DNA of 64,000 bases from Roseicyclus marinus. Lineage in GTDB: Bacteria; Pseudomonadota; Alphaproteobacteria; Rhodobacterales; Rhodobacteraceae. A model generated the notes under the pieces. The model made no database searches. It had not been told where the DNA came from and worked only from the letters and a program-made list of their open reading frames with translations. The position numbers and the translations under genes were made by a program. The stretch spans positions 186,001 to 250,000 of the forward strand of contig NZ_JASJOF010000005.1 of NCBI RefSeq assembly GCF_030163795.1. Direction: 5' to 3'. Position 1 is the stretch's first letter; the number at the start of each line of letters is the position of its first letter. Shown here in pieces: positions 56,747 to 64,000 of the stretch.

Positions 56747-57820
56747 TTGCGTGACGGGTTCTCGGATGCGGCGGTCGCTGCCGCGCTCTTGCCATGGTAC
56801 GATCGCCATGCCCGCGCCCTGCCTTGGCGCGTCGGGCCCGAGGCGCTGGCGGCGGGCGAGCGCCCCGATCCCTACCGCGTCTGGCTGTCCGAGATCATGC
56901 TGCAACAAACCACCGTTGCAGCGGTCAAAGACTATTTCCACCGCTTCACCACGCGCTGGCCGACCGTCACCGCATTGGCCGGGGCCGAGGATGCCGCCGT
57001 CATGGCGGAATGGGCGGGGCTTGGATATTACGCCCGCGCCCGCAACCTTCTGAAATGCGCCCGCGTGATCGCCACAGATCACGGCGGAGTCTTTCCCGAT
57101 ACCGAGGACGGTTTACGCAGCCTGCCCGGCATCGGGCCCTATACGGCGGCAGCCATCGCGGCCATCGCCTTCGACCGGCCCGCCGCGGTGATGGATGGCA
57201 ACGTCGAGCGTGTGCTGGCGCGACTGTTCGCCGTGGAAACCCCGCTGCCCGCGGCGAAACCCGCCCTGCGCCTCTTGACCGAGCGGTTGACGCCCGACAC
57301 ACGGCCCGGCTGCTACGCGCAGGCGGTGATGGATCTTGGCGCGACGGTCTGCACCCCCCGGTCGCCCGCGTGTGGCATCTGCCCGCTGGTCACGATGTGC
57401 ACGGCCCGCGCGCAGGGCATCGCGGCCGATCTGCCGCGCAAGAGCCCCAAACAGGCCAAGCCCTCCCGGCAGGGCATCGTCTATCTGGTAGAGCGCGCCG
57501 ACGGGGCGGTCTTGCTGGAAACACGACCTGACAAGGGCCTGCTGGGCGGGATGCTGGGCTGGCCCGGCACCGACTGGACGGACATGCCGCCGCAAGATGC
57601 ACCCCCCGTCGCCGCCGATTGGCATGATCCCGGGCTGGAGGTGCGCCACACCTTCACCCATTTCCACCTGCGCCTGCGCGTATGTCTTGGCCGTGTCGCA
57701 CAAGACGCGCAGCCAGACAGGGGCAGTTTTCACCCCCGCGCCACCTTTCACCCCGCCAGTCTGCCCACGGTCATGCGCAAGGCATGGGACGTCGCGGCAG
57801 GGGCGTGGCCCGAGGATTGA
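56747..57820 (+). CDS. mutY: A/G-specific adenine glycosylase
   Basis: MutY removes adenine paired with 8-oxoguanine. The 357-residue protein has the catalytic Glu in LSEIMLQQTTV (Glu49), the helix-hairpin-helix LPGIGPYTAAAI with the downstream catalytic Asp in VMDGNVERVL, and a [4Fe-4S] site C-x6-C-x2-C-x5-C around residues 205-221. A C-terminal NUDIX-like domain follows (8-oxoG recognition). The start is a TTG; GGGGAG lies about 11 bases upstream, so the start is moderately supported. Confidence 0.93.
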   Translation: MRDGFSDAAVAAALLPWYDRHARALPWRVGPEALAAGERPDPYRVWLSEIMLQQTTVAAVKDYFHRFTTRWPTVTALAGAEDAAVMAEWAGLGYYARARNLLKCARVIATDHGGVFPDTEDGLRSLPGIGPYTAAAIAAIAFDRPAAVMDGNVERVLARLFAVETPLPAAKPALRLLTERLTPDTRPGCYAQAVMDLGATVCTPRSPACGICPLVTMCTARAQGIAADLPRKSPKQAKPSRQGIVYLVERADGAVLLETRPDKGLLGGMLGWPGTDWTDMPPQDAPPVAADWHDPGLEVRHTFTHFHLRLRVCLGRVAQDAQPDRGSFHPRATFHPASLPTVMRKAWDVAAGAWPED

Positions 57821-57871
57821 CGGATCGCGGGCCGCACCCCATCCTTGTCTGTGCAAAGACACGAGGCCCCG

Positions 57872-59005
57872 ATGATCCCCGCCCCACAGGTCGCCCGCAT
57901 CAGCCGCGCGGCTCCATTCTGGATGTCGCTGGGCCTTTTTCCGCTCTTGGCTCTTGTCGCTTGGCAGGGGGGCTGGTGGGTGCTCTTGATGCCGCTTTCG
58001 ACATGGTGGCTGTTCACAGGCCTCGACGCGGTTCTGGGCCTGAATACCGAGAATGCCGACCCCGCCACGCCCGACGATCACTTGCGTTGGTATCGGCTGG
58101 TCACGCTGATCTGGTTTCCGCTGCAATTCGTCACGATCTTTGCCCTGATCTGGTACGCGACGCGGGCTGACCATCTGTCGACGCTCGAACAATTTGGCCT
58201 GTTCTTCGGCGTGGGGGTGATGTCGGGCACGATCGGGATCAACTATTCCCATGAACTGATGCACCAGAGAAACCGGCTGGAACGCGGGTTGGCCGATCTG
58301 CTGCTGGCAACCGTTCTCTATTCCCATTTCCGGTCCGAGCACCTTCTGGTCCACCATCGCCATGTCGGCACCGCGCGCGACCCGGTGACGGCGCGATACA
58401 ACGAGGGGTTCCACCGCTTTTTCCCGCGCGTCCTGCGCGAAAGCCTGATCAGCGCCTTTCAGGCCGAAAAGGCGATGCTGGCGCGCAAGGGAAAGCCTTG
58501 GACCGACCGGTCGAACCCGTTCTGGCGCTATTGGGCGTTGCAGGGCGGCTGTCTCCTGCTGGCGTTTGCGCTGGGCGGTTGGATCGGGGTTGGGCTGTTC
58601 GTCTTTCAGGCCGCCGTCGCCATCTGGCAGCTGGAGCTGACCAATTACGTCGAACATTACGGGCTCACGCGAAAGCATCTGGGCGACGGAAAATACGAGC
58701 ATGTCCTGCCGCGTCATTCGTGGAACGCGGCGCACAAAGCCTCGAACTGGCTTTTGATCAACCTGCAACGCCATTCGGACCATCACTACAAGCCCGACCG
58801 CCGCTTTCCGCTGTTGCAGAACTACACAGAAGATGACGCCCCGCAATTGCCCTTCGGCTACCCGGTGATGACCATTGCCGCGATGATACCGCCGCTTTGG
58901 CGTCGCGTGATGAACCCTCGCGTCAAGGCATGGCGGAAACGCTACTATCCCGAGATCACGGATTGGCATCCCTATAACAAGGGGCTGAACCCGTTGCCGC
59001 GTTAA
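57872..59005 (+). CDS. AlkB-like membrane di-iron alkane hydroxylase
   Basis: The 377-residue protein has about six hydrophobic segments and the histidine boxes of membrane di-iron hydroxylases: HELMHQ (127-132), EHLLVHHRHVGT (156-167), NYVEHYGL (about 258) and LQRHSDHH (about 298). The second box departs from the canonical EHxxGHH. Canonical AlkB oxidises terminal carbons of alkanes with rubredoxin electrons; no rubredoxin gene is nearby. The ATG after CGAGG gives a typical length. The substrate is uncertain. Confidence 0.85.
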   Translation: MIPAPQVARISRAAPFWMSLGLFPLLALVAWQGGWWVLLMPLSTWWLFTGLDAVLGLNTENADPATPDDHLRWYRLVTLIWFPLQFVTIFALIWYATRADHLSTLEQFGLFFGVGVMSGTIGINYSHELMHQRNRLERGLADLLLATVLYSHFRSEHLLVHHRHVGTARDPVTARYNEGFHRFFPRVLRESLISAFQAEKAMLARKGKPWTDRSNPFWRYWALQGGCLLLAFALGGWIGVGLFVFQAAVAIWQLELTNYVEHYGLTRKHLGDGKYEHVLPRHSWNAAHKASNWLLINLQRHSDHHYKPDRRFPLLQNYTEDDAPQLPFGYPVMTIAAMIPPLWRRVMNPRVKAWRKRYYPEITDWHPYNKGLNPLPR

Positions 59006-59046
59006 GGGGACTGGTTTCGGCGCTTTGCCGGTCCTAGGCTGGGCGC

Positions 59047-59682
59047 ATGTTGGTGCCGTTCCTCTTGTTTCTCGTATCGCTCGGCGGTGTTCTGGCCGCT
59101 TTCCTTCTTCCCGGCTGGTCCGATCTGATCCTGCTTGCGGGGCCCGCGGCGCTGGCCAGTCTGTGGCTTCTGGCGCGCGCGGCATTTGCAGGCAAACCGG
59201 CGCAGTCGGGGTCCACGACCCGACGTCGCTGGCACACCATCGCCCGACCGTCATGGATCGTCGTCGATGGGTCGAACGTGATGCATTGGCAGGATGAAAC
59301 GCCGCGGATCGAGCCGCTGCGCGATGTTCTCGGCCACCTCGACCGGCTCGGGTTTACGGCGGGCGTCGTCTTCGATGCGAATGCCGGCTATCTGCTGGCG
59401 GGCAAATACCAGCATGACGAGGCCTTTGGCCGCCTGCTGGGCCTTCCCGATGATCGCATCATGGTCGTACCCAAGGGAACGCCCGCCGATCCAGTGATCC
59501 TGACCTCGGCCCGCGATCTTGGGGCGCGGGTCGTGACCAATGACCGCTACCGCGACTGGGCCGACGACTACCCCGAGATCGCCCGCCCCGGTTTCCTGAT
59601 CCGGGGCGGCTATCGGGGCGGCAAGCTTTGGCTCGACCTCGAGTCGGCCGGATCTGCCGCGCGCACACCCGAACCGGTCTGA
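59047..59682 (+). CDS. Membrane-anchored NYN/Zc3h12a-like ribonuclease domain protein
   Basis: The 211-residue protein opens with two hydrophobic helices (about 3-20 and 27-47) and then a PIN-like NYN domain of the Zc3h12a type. Acidic residues sit at the expected metal-site places: Asp74 in VVDGSNV, Asp110 in VVFDANA, Asp148 in PADPVIL and Asp166/Asp170 in VTNDRYRDW. Such domains cut RNA. The membrane anchor would place it at the cytoplasmic face. No toxin-antitoxin partner is visible. Confidence 0.72.
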   Translation: MLVPFLLFLVSLGGVLAAFLLPGWSDLILLAGPAALASLWLLARAAFAGKPAQSGSTTRRRWHTIARPSWIVVDGSNVMHWQDETPRIEPLRDVLGHLDRLGFTAGVVFDANAGYLLAGKYQHDEAFGRLLGLPDDRIMVVPKGTPADPVILTSARDLGARVVTNDRYRDWADDYPEIARPGFLIRGGYRGGKLWLDLESAGSAARTPEPV

Positions 59683-59699
59683 CCGCACCAAGGGGGCCA

Positions 59700-60938
59700 T
59701 CAGACGCGTTCAGCCAGCCAGACCCGAACTGCGGGATCGTCTGTCAGCGCGATGGCCCGTGCCCTTGCGGCCTGCGCCCCGGCCCCGTCGCCTGCCCGGA
59801 GGCACAGGTCAAGCCGGGCCGCCCACCACGGCTGATATCCCGCCACCCGGTCGGGCGGCATCGCGTCGAGGATCTGCAATCCCCGCTCAGGCCCATGGGC
59901 CGCGCCATGCACCACGGCGCGCGAGACCTCCGCCCCGAGACTTGGCCAGCGCGTCACAAGGAAATCGTAAAAGGCAGCCAGAACCTGCGGATCGCCCGCC
60001 TGCTCCCGGGGGGCCTGCACCTGCACCGACTGGATCGCGGCCTCGGTCTGGAATCGCCCCGGACGGCCGAGGGCTGCGGCGGCTGTCAGGGCGCGCTCCG
60101 CCTCGGCCACCATCGCGCCATCCCAGCGCGCGCGGTCCTGTTGGTCAAGCGGCACATAGGCGCCATCGGCGGCACGCCGGGTGGCCCTGCGCGCCTCGCA
60201 ATACAGGATCAGGGCCAACAGCCCAAGCGGTTCGGGCTGGTCCGGCATCAACCCCACGATCACCCGCGCGAGATAAAGCGCCTCGCCCGCCAGATCCTCG
60301 CCCGCGCGACCGGCGGGCAGGCCGCCCGGAACCTCCCAGCCCAGTCCGTAGGCGGCGTAGACGGCCATCAGCACATCGTCGAGCCGCCCCTCCAGCTCCG
60401 CGCCTTCGGGCACGCGAAAGGGGATGCCCGCGGCCCGGATCTTGGCCTTGGCGCGCGTGAGCCGCTGGCCCATGGCGGCGGGTTGCACGACAAAGGCGCG
60501 GGCGATGCGCGCGGCATCCAGCCCGATCACGCTTTGCAAGATCAGGGCGCTGCGCACGGACCGGTCGATGGCGGGATGCGCACAGGCGAACATCAGTTTC
60601 AGCCTCTCGTCCGGAAAATCATGCGCGGCCCGGTCCATCGCTTCCTCCATCATCAGGTCGAGCAGGGGCATGGCGGCTGCGGCATGATTGGCCGCACGCG
60701 CGCCCTTGCCCGCAGCCCGTCGCGCCACGGTCAAAAGCCAGGCTTCGGGGCTGTCCGGAATGCCGGTCTCCGGCCAGCGGCGCAGCGCCGTGGCAAAGGC
60801 CTCGGCCAGCGCATCCTCGGCCGAGGCAATGTCGCGGGTCCGGGCGGCCACATAGGCCAGGAGCCGCCCGTAACTGTCTTGCGCGGTGCGCGCGACCACA
60901 GCGCGGGCCGCGGTGTCGCGCGCACCGGTGCTGGTCAC
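59700..60938 (-). CDS. ECF42-type RNA polymerase sigma factor with C-terminal extension
   Basis: The 412-residue protein has sigma2 (about 15-80, including SAEDALAEAFATALRRWPETGIPDSPEAWLLTVARR) and sigma4 (about 105-165, ALILQSVIGLDAARIARAF), then a long helical, TPR-like extension to the end. This length and layout, next to DGPF/YCII proteins, marks the ECF42 group. No anti-sigma gene is present, as usual for the group. The start is GTG, overlapping the DGPF gene stop (GTGA). It is the last gene of a three-gene operon. Confidence 0.88.
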   Translation of the reverse strand: MTSTGARDTAARAVVARTAQDSYGRLLAYVAARTRDIASAEDALAEAFATALRRWPETGIPDSPEAWLLTVARRAAGKGARAANHAAAAMPLLDLMMEEAMDRAAHDFPDERLKLMFACAHPAIDRSVRSALILQSVIGLDAARIARAFVVQPAAMGQRLTRAKAKIRAAGIPFRVPEGAELEGRLDDVLMAVYAAYGLGWEVPGGLPAGRAGEDLAGEALYLARVIVGLMPDQPEPLGLLALILYCEARRATRRAADGAYVPLDQQDRARWDGAMVAEAERALTAAAALGRPGRFQTEAAIQSVQVQAPREQAGDPQVLAAFYDFLVTRWPSLGAEVSRAVVHGAAHGPERGLQILDAMPPDRVAGYQPWWAARLDLCLRAGDGAGAQAARARAIALTDDPAVRVWLAERV

Positions 60939-61297
60939 AGCAGCATGTCGGCCGGCATCACCGGCCTCACCTCGACCGAACCGGCAAGCGCCGCGGGCGA
61001 CCGCCCGGCCCAATCGATGGCCGCATCCAGATCGGGCACCTCGATCACGAAATAGCCGCCAAGCTGTTCCTTGACGTCTGGAAAGGGCCCATCCTCGATC
61101 AGGCGTGCGCCGTCGCGTTGGCGCACGATGGTGGCTGTCGAGGGCGGCAAGAGGCCGTCCCCCTTGACGATGACGCCGGCGGCGCGCATCGCCCCGATAT
61201 AGGCGCCCCAAGCACCCCAATATGCGCCCTGCTGATCGGGATCCTGGCGTTTGTCGAATTCCGCCAGTGGTTCGCGGAAGATGATCATGTACTGCAT
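60935..61297 (-). CDS. DGPF/YCII-domain protein
   Basis: The 120-residue protein belongs to the YCII-related DGPF family that accompanies ECF42 sigma factors. The motif DGPF is at 69-72, followed by GGYFVIEVPDLDAAIDWA (80-97). The N-terminal MQYMIIFREP is the family's first strand. The start was chosen because AAGGAG lies 8 bases upstream. It is cytosolic and may sense or process a small molecule; function unproven. It lies between the secreted paralogue and the sigma gene. Confidence 0.9.
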   Translation of the reverse strand: MQYMIIFREPLAEFDKRQDPDQQGAYWGAWGAYIGAMRAAGVIVKGDGLLPPSTATIVRQRDGARLIEDGPFPDVKEQLGGYFVIEVPDLDAAIDWAGRSPAALAGSVEVRPVMPADMLL

Positions 61298-61324
61298 TTC
61301 GGCTTCTCCTTCTTCCACGGGGTT

Positions 61325-61696
61325 TCAGTTCGACATCTCGGGCATCGGGTAATGCGGGGCGACGATCACCCGTCCGCCCCGGGTGGCGGCAGGGGCAAGG
61401 GCGGCCAGCGCCTCGGCCTCTTCGAGACTCGGCGCCTCGAGGATGAAATACCCCGAAACGCGGTTTCCGTCGCCCTCGGAAACGACGAGAGGCGCGCCAC
61501 CGCGCACCATGCCCGTCTGCCCGATCATCGCGGCATACTCCGCCCAGAGCGCCCAATAGGCCGCCCCAGCCCCGGTCGTGTCGGACCTCAGGGCGACATC
61601 GGCGGGGGTTTCATGGATGAACAGGGTGAAAGGATCGGCGAAAGCCGGGACCGACAGGGCGGTCAGGGCGGAGGCCAACAAGGTGGTTCGGATCAT
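61325..61696 (-). CDS. Secreted YCII-like protein of the ECF42 operon
   Basis: The 123-residue product has a clear signal peptide (MIRTTLLASALTALSVPAFA, residues 1-20). The mature part keeps the YCII pattern: FTLFIHETP as the first strand, then AAYWALWAEYAAMIGQTG, and GYFILEAPSLEEAEALAAL (82-100). The DGPF motif itself is replaced (EGDG). AAGGAG lies 8 bases upstream of the ATG. A secreted form of this normally cytosolic family is unusual. It is the first gene of the ECF42 operon. Confidence 0.8.
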   Translation of the reverse strand: MIRTTLLASALTALSVPAFADPFTLFIHETPADVALRSDTTGAGAAYWALWAEYAAMIGQTGMVRGGAPLVVSEGDGNRVSGYFILEAPSLEEAEALAALAPAATRGGRVIVAPHYPMPEMSN

Positions 61697-61759
61697 GGGT
61701 CAGGCTCCTTGGGTTTGCGCGACGGCACAGCGCCGTCACACCCATGAGCCTCGGGTCCC

Positions 61760-61772
61760 GTCGATTTCGACA
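61760..61772 (-). promoter_or_regulatory. TGTCGA element, candidate ECF42 promoter
   Basis: On the minus strand TGTCGA lies about 70 bases before the secreted YCII-like gene, inside the inverted repeat GTCGA-TT-TCGAC. From memory, ECF42 promoters carry TGTCGA in the -35 region. A CGAGGCTC stretch follows at -10 distance, but its match is loose. Confidence 0.5.
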
Positions 61773-61787
61773 GGAGCGCGAAAAAAA

Positions 61788-62423
61788 TCAGCGCTGGATC
61801 GCAGGCGTCTTGCCGATATGGCTGCCGTCCTCGGCGGCATGGACAAGGAAATGCGCCACGTCCGCCCGGCTGATGATGCCTTGCCGCCATGTCTCGGGCT
61901 CGACCAGCACCTTGTATTTCCCGCTCATCGCGTTGTCGTTGAGGATGCCGGGCCGCGCGATGGTCCAATCCAGACCCGAGGCGCGGATCATCTCTTCCTG
62001 TATGGATTTGTCGGCATAAGCCCGACCCAGAAACAGCTTGAAGGGGATGCGTTCGACGCTCGAAAGCTTGGCTTCGCTGTCGCCCGCGCCAAAGCCTGTG
62101 ACCGCCAGCAAGCGCCGGACGCCAGCCACCTCCATCACGGGGATCAGCGCCGCGGCTGCATCCGAGAACAGCGTCGTGCGCTTGAGCGCGCGAAGATCGC
62201 GCGGAACGCCGAGCGTCAGGATCACCGCATCCGAGCCCGCGACCGCCTGCGCGAGGACGACGGGATCCGTCGCATCGCCGGTGACGGGTTCGAAACCGGG
62301 GGCCTCGATCCCCATCCGGTCCGCACTGCGCGCAAGGGCCCGCACGACATGGCCGCGCGACAGGGCATACTCCACGACCTTTCGGCCAATGCCGCGACTT
62401 GCGCCGATGACGGTGATCTGCAT
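61788..62423 (-). CDS. NAD(P)-binding atypical SDR protein
   Basis: The 211-residue protein has a Rossmann N-terminus (ITVIGASRGIGRKVVEYA) and the pattern of atypical NAD(P)H-binding SDRs: DATDPVVLAQAVAGSDAVILTLG, VTGFGAGDS and WTIARPGIL, but no YxxxK active site. Such proteins often have redox-sensing or reductase roles. AAAGGAG precedes the start. It lies directly upstream of the ECF42 operon on the same strand, so could be read through into it or be a separate unit. Confidence 0.85.
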   Translation of the reverse strand: MQITVIGASRGIGRKVVEYALSRGHVVRALARSADRMGIEAPGFEPVTGDATDPVVLAQAVAGSDAVILTLGVPRDLRALKRTTLFSDAAAALIPVMEVAGVRRLLAVTGFGAGDSEAKLSSVERIPFKLFLGRAYADKSIQEEMIRASGLDWTIARPGILNDNAMSGKYKVLVEPETWRQGIISRADVAHFLVHAAEDGSHIGKTPAIQR

Positions 62424-62490
62424 GGCGTAATCTCCTTTCTAAGTGAGATAGAGCGCGATCGTGTCACGCCCAAGACACGGAGGGGTAAGG

Positions 62491-62544
62491 CCCTCAGGCG
62501 CGCCCGGCCTCGGACGACCCTCAGGCGCGCCCGGCCTCGGACGA
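62491..62544. repeat. Perfect 27-bp tandem duplication over the yqgE end
   Basis: The 27-base unit beginning ccctcaggcgcgcccggcct occurs twice head to tail, at 62491-62517 and 62518-62544. The second copy contains the last codons and stop of yqgE; the first lies just beyond it. The unit is 9 codons long, in frame. Confidence 0.95.
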
Positions 62545-63099
62545 CAAGGTCAGGGGCGACACCCCCAGCGTGGCCAGCGCCGCCGACCATTTGCCTTCCA
62601 TGCGCTCTGCAAAGACGATCTCGGGCGTCGCATCCGCCGTCAGCCAGCCGTTTTGCGCGATCTCGTCTTCCAGTTGGCCCGGACCCCAGCCCGCATAGCC
62701 CAGCGCCATCAGCGCCCGCTCCGGCCCGCCCCCCCGCGCTAGATCCTCCAGCACGTCGATGGTGGCCGTCATGGCGAAACTGTCACCGATGCGAAGCTGG
62801 TCGTCCTGTCGGCCTCGATAGCCTGAGTTGTGCAACACGAAGCCGCGGCGCACCTCGACCGGCCCCCCATAGCAGACCGGCAGGTCAGGCATGCCCGCGC
62901 CGCGCGGAATATCCAGTTGTTCCAACATCTCGGAAAACCGGACATCGGGCATCGGCTTGTTCACGATCAGGCCCATCGACCCATCCGGGGAATGGGCGCA
63001 CAGAAACACCACGCTGCCGTGAAACCGCGGGTCGCCCATGTCAGGCATCGCGATCAGCAGTTTTCCGGTCAGGTCCGCAAAGGCAAGGTTCGGGGTCAT
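62521..63099 (-). CDS. YqgE/AlgH family protein
   Basis: The 192-residue protein matches YqgE/AlgH: LTGKLLIAMPDMGDPRFHGSVVFLCAHSPDGSMGLIVNKP near the start and YGGPVEVRRGFVLHNSGY in the middle, then GYAGWGPGQLEDEIAQNGWLT. The family is conserved in proteobacteria with no settled biochemical role. The start MTPNLAFADLTG is chosen from homology; frames run on upstream. The C-terminal end lies in a 27-bp tandem duplication. It is divergent from the dsbD-like gene. Confidence 0.92.
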   Translation of the reverse strand: MTPNLAFADLTGKLLIAMPDMGDPRFHGSVVFLCAHSPDGSMGLIVNKPMPDVRFSEMLEQLDIPRGAGMPDLPVCYGGPVEVRRGFVLHNSGYRGRQDDQLRIGDSFAMTATIDVLEDLARGGGPERALMALGYAGWGPGQLEDEIAQNGWLTADATPEIVFAERMEGKWSAALATLGVSPLTLSSEAGRA

Positions 63100-63215
63100 G
63101 GATGGAGCATGGGGGTTCGACCCGGCGCATTCAAGCGCGACACCCGCGACACGGTCACGGGAGCGTCGCCAATTCGTGACTTCCCAAAACGGCGACCTGC
63201 GCCTAGCTGAAGCGC

Positions 63216-64000
63216 ATGAAGCACACACTCCGCACCCTTCTGTCCGCCCTTGCCGCCTGCGCCGCGACCTTCGCGGCCGCGCCCGCCATGGCCCAGTTCG
63301 AGGGCCGTTCCGCCGCCGATGTGGTGGAGGTCAGCTTCCTGCCGGGATGGCGGCTGCCCAACGGCAATCACATGGCCGGTGTCCGCATCGCGCTTGCGCC
63401 GGGATGGAAAACCTACTGGCGCGCGCCGGGCGAAGGTGGCGTACCCACGATCATCACCCTGACCGAGGCGACAGGGATCGACGGTATGGCCATCCATTGG
63501 CCCAGCCCCCAGGTCTTCTATGCCAACGGGATGCGGTCCATCGGCTACCGCGACGAGGTGATCTTGCCCGTCGAATTTTCGCTGACGCGCCAGGGCGAGA
63601 TCGCCATCGCGGGCGAGATCGATCTGGGCGTCTGCCTCGATGTCTGCATGCCGGTAACGCTGGATCTGGCGGGGCTTCTGCCTCCCGTGACCGACCGGGT
63701 GCACGAGATCGGTCTTGCGCTGGCCGACCGCCCTCTGACCGCGACCGAAGCCGGGGCGGGGCGCGCCACCTGCGCGGTGCAACCCATCGCCGATGGTTTG
63801 CGGGTCACCGTCTCGGTCGACCTGCCCACCACTGGCAATGACGAAACGCTGGTTCTGGAACATCGCAACCCGGGCATCTGGGTCTCCGAATCGACCACGC
63901 GGCGCGAGGGTGCAACGGTTCGTGCGGTGGCCGACGTGATCCCGCCCGGGCGTCCCGGCCCCTTTCCGTTGAGCCGGTCGGACCTGCGCATCACCGTGAT
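63216..64000 (+). CDS. DsbD-like N-terminal domain protein, truncated by window end
   Basis: The frame is open from an ATG to the last base (261 codons). The N-terminus is a signal peptide (about 1-27, ending AMA-Q). The mature part resembles the DsbD alpha domain (DsbD_1 family): ALAPGWKTYWRAPGEGG, WPSPQVFYANGMRSIGY and a CLDVC site near 149 that fits a thiol-disulfide exchange pair. The full protein would have a membrane domain and thioredoxin end outside the window. It may reduce periplasmic disulfides. Confidence 0.8.
   Translation, partial: MKHTLRTLLSALAACAATFAAAPAMAQFEGRSAADVVEVSFLPGWRLPNGNHMAGVRIALAPGWKTYWRAPGEGGVPTIITLTEATGIDGMAIHWPSPQVFYANGMRSIGYRDEVILPVEFSLTRQGEIAIAGEIDLGVCLDVCMPVTLDLAGLLPPVTDRVHEIGLALADRPLTATEAGAGRATCAVQPIADGLRVTVSVDLPTTGNDETLVLEHRNPGIWVSESTTRREGATVRAVADVIPPGRPGPFPLSRSDLRITV

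Noticed and set aside
57113-59254. A 713-codon minus-strand open frame across mutY and the AlkB-like gene
   Set aside because: It is antisense to two strongly supported genes, has no ribosome-binding site and encodes Arg/His/Gln-rich low-quality protein, as expected for a GC-rich shadow frame. Similar long shadows lie opposite mutL-rmuC and purH.
1-64000. tRNA, rRNA or riboswitch
   Set aside because: Gaps are short (under about 260 bases) and I found no cloverleaf, CCA end or known aptamer core; very small or divergent RNAs could have been missed by eye.

Overview
The window is about 64 kb of GC-rich, tightly packed bacterial chromosome with strong G/C preference at third codon positions. 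It suggests an alphaproteobacterium of the order Rhodobacterales (Roseobacter/Rhodobacter type). The signs are a Rhodobacter-type porin, DUF3576-leuS-holA order, a DUF3035 (BamF-type) lipoprotein beside paired M16 peptidases, a DUF1674 SDH assembly factor, an FnrL-type TTGAT-N4-GTCAA box and a CTTG-N17-CTATAC heat-shock-type promoter. I see no tRNA, rRNA, CRISPR array, insertion sequence, phage or integron, so this reads as core genome with a few accessory inserts.

Layout. 0-6.2 kb: an anchored RTX protein, a defluorinase-like hydrolase, DUF1643, truB, a DUF2233 glycosidase, rbfA, dapB and a small secreted protein. 6.2-18.4 kb: DUF1674, rsmB, heparinase-like gene, purH, lspA, BamF-type lipoprotein, an M16 catalytic/non-catalytic pair, mutL and rmuC. 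18.5-24.4 kb: thiolase, a STAS/anti-sigma-kinase pair, a cytosolic gamma-glutamyltransferase-like enzyme, hspQ, an auxin-efflux-type carrier and a transglycosylase lipoprotein. 24.4-37.8 kb: lolA, ftsK, a dapC-like aminotransferase, amidase, ubiH-like hydroxylase, the ybbN-LON-Trm112 operon, xthA, a small secreted protein, an OmpR-type regulator, ribA and an L,D-transpeptidase. 37.8-46.5 kb: yggS, porin, DUF3576 lipoprotein, leuS, holA, GST, a TIGR03862-type flavoprotein and a small HNH protein. 46.5-56.7 kb: enoyl-CoA hydratase and SDR, DUF2125, pmbA, an IMPase-type phosphatase, waaA, lpxK, a CoA-transferase, dsbA-like and dciA-like genes. 56.7-64 kb: mutY, an AlkB-like hydroxylase, a membrane-tethered NYN nuclease, an ECF42-type sigma operon with two DGPF/YCII proteins, an NAD(P)-binding protein, yqgE and a truncated dsbD-like gene.

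How the genes fit together. Much of the window serves the cell envelope: lspA, lolA and the BamF-type lipoprotein mature and place lipoproteins and barrels; waaA and lpxK build lipid A-Kdo; dapB and a dapC-like gene feed peptidoglycan; porin, transglycosylase and L,D-transpeptidase complete the wall. A second theme is DNA upkeep (mutL, mutY, xthA, rmuC, ftsK, holA, dciA). A third is translation and ribosome maturation (truB, rbfA, rsmB, leuS).

The points most worth a second look are: (1) an ECF42-type sigma operon whose first gene is a secreted YCII-like protein, behind a TGTCGA box; (2) a hydrolase keeping the fluoride-pocket residues of fluoroacetate dehalogenase but with Glu at the catalytic-acid position; (3) a perfect FnrL-type box next to a strong terminator and no obvious target gene; (4) a perfect 27-bp tandem duplication across the yqgE stop codon; (5) a membrane-anchored Zc3h12a-like nuclease; (6) helically phased GGTAA repeats before a STAS regulator.
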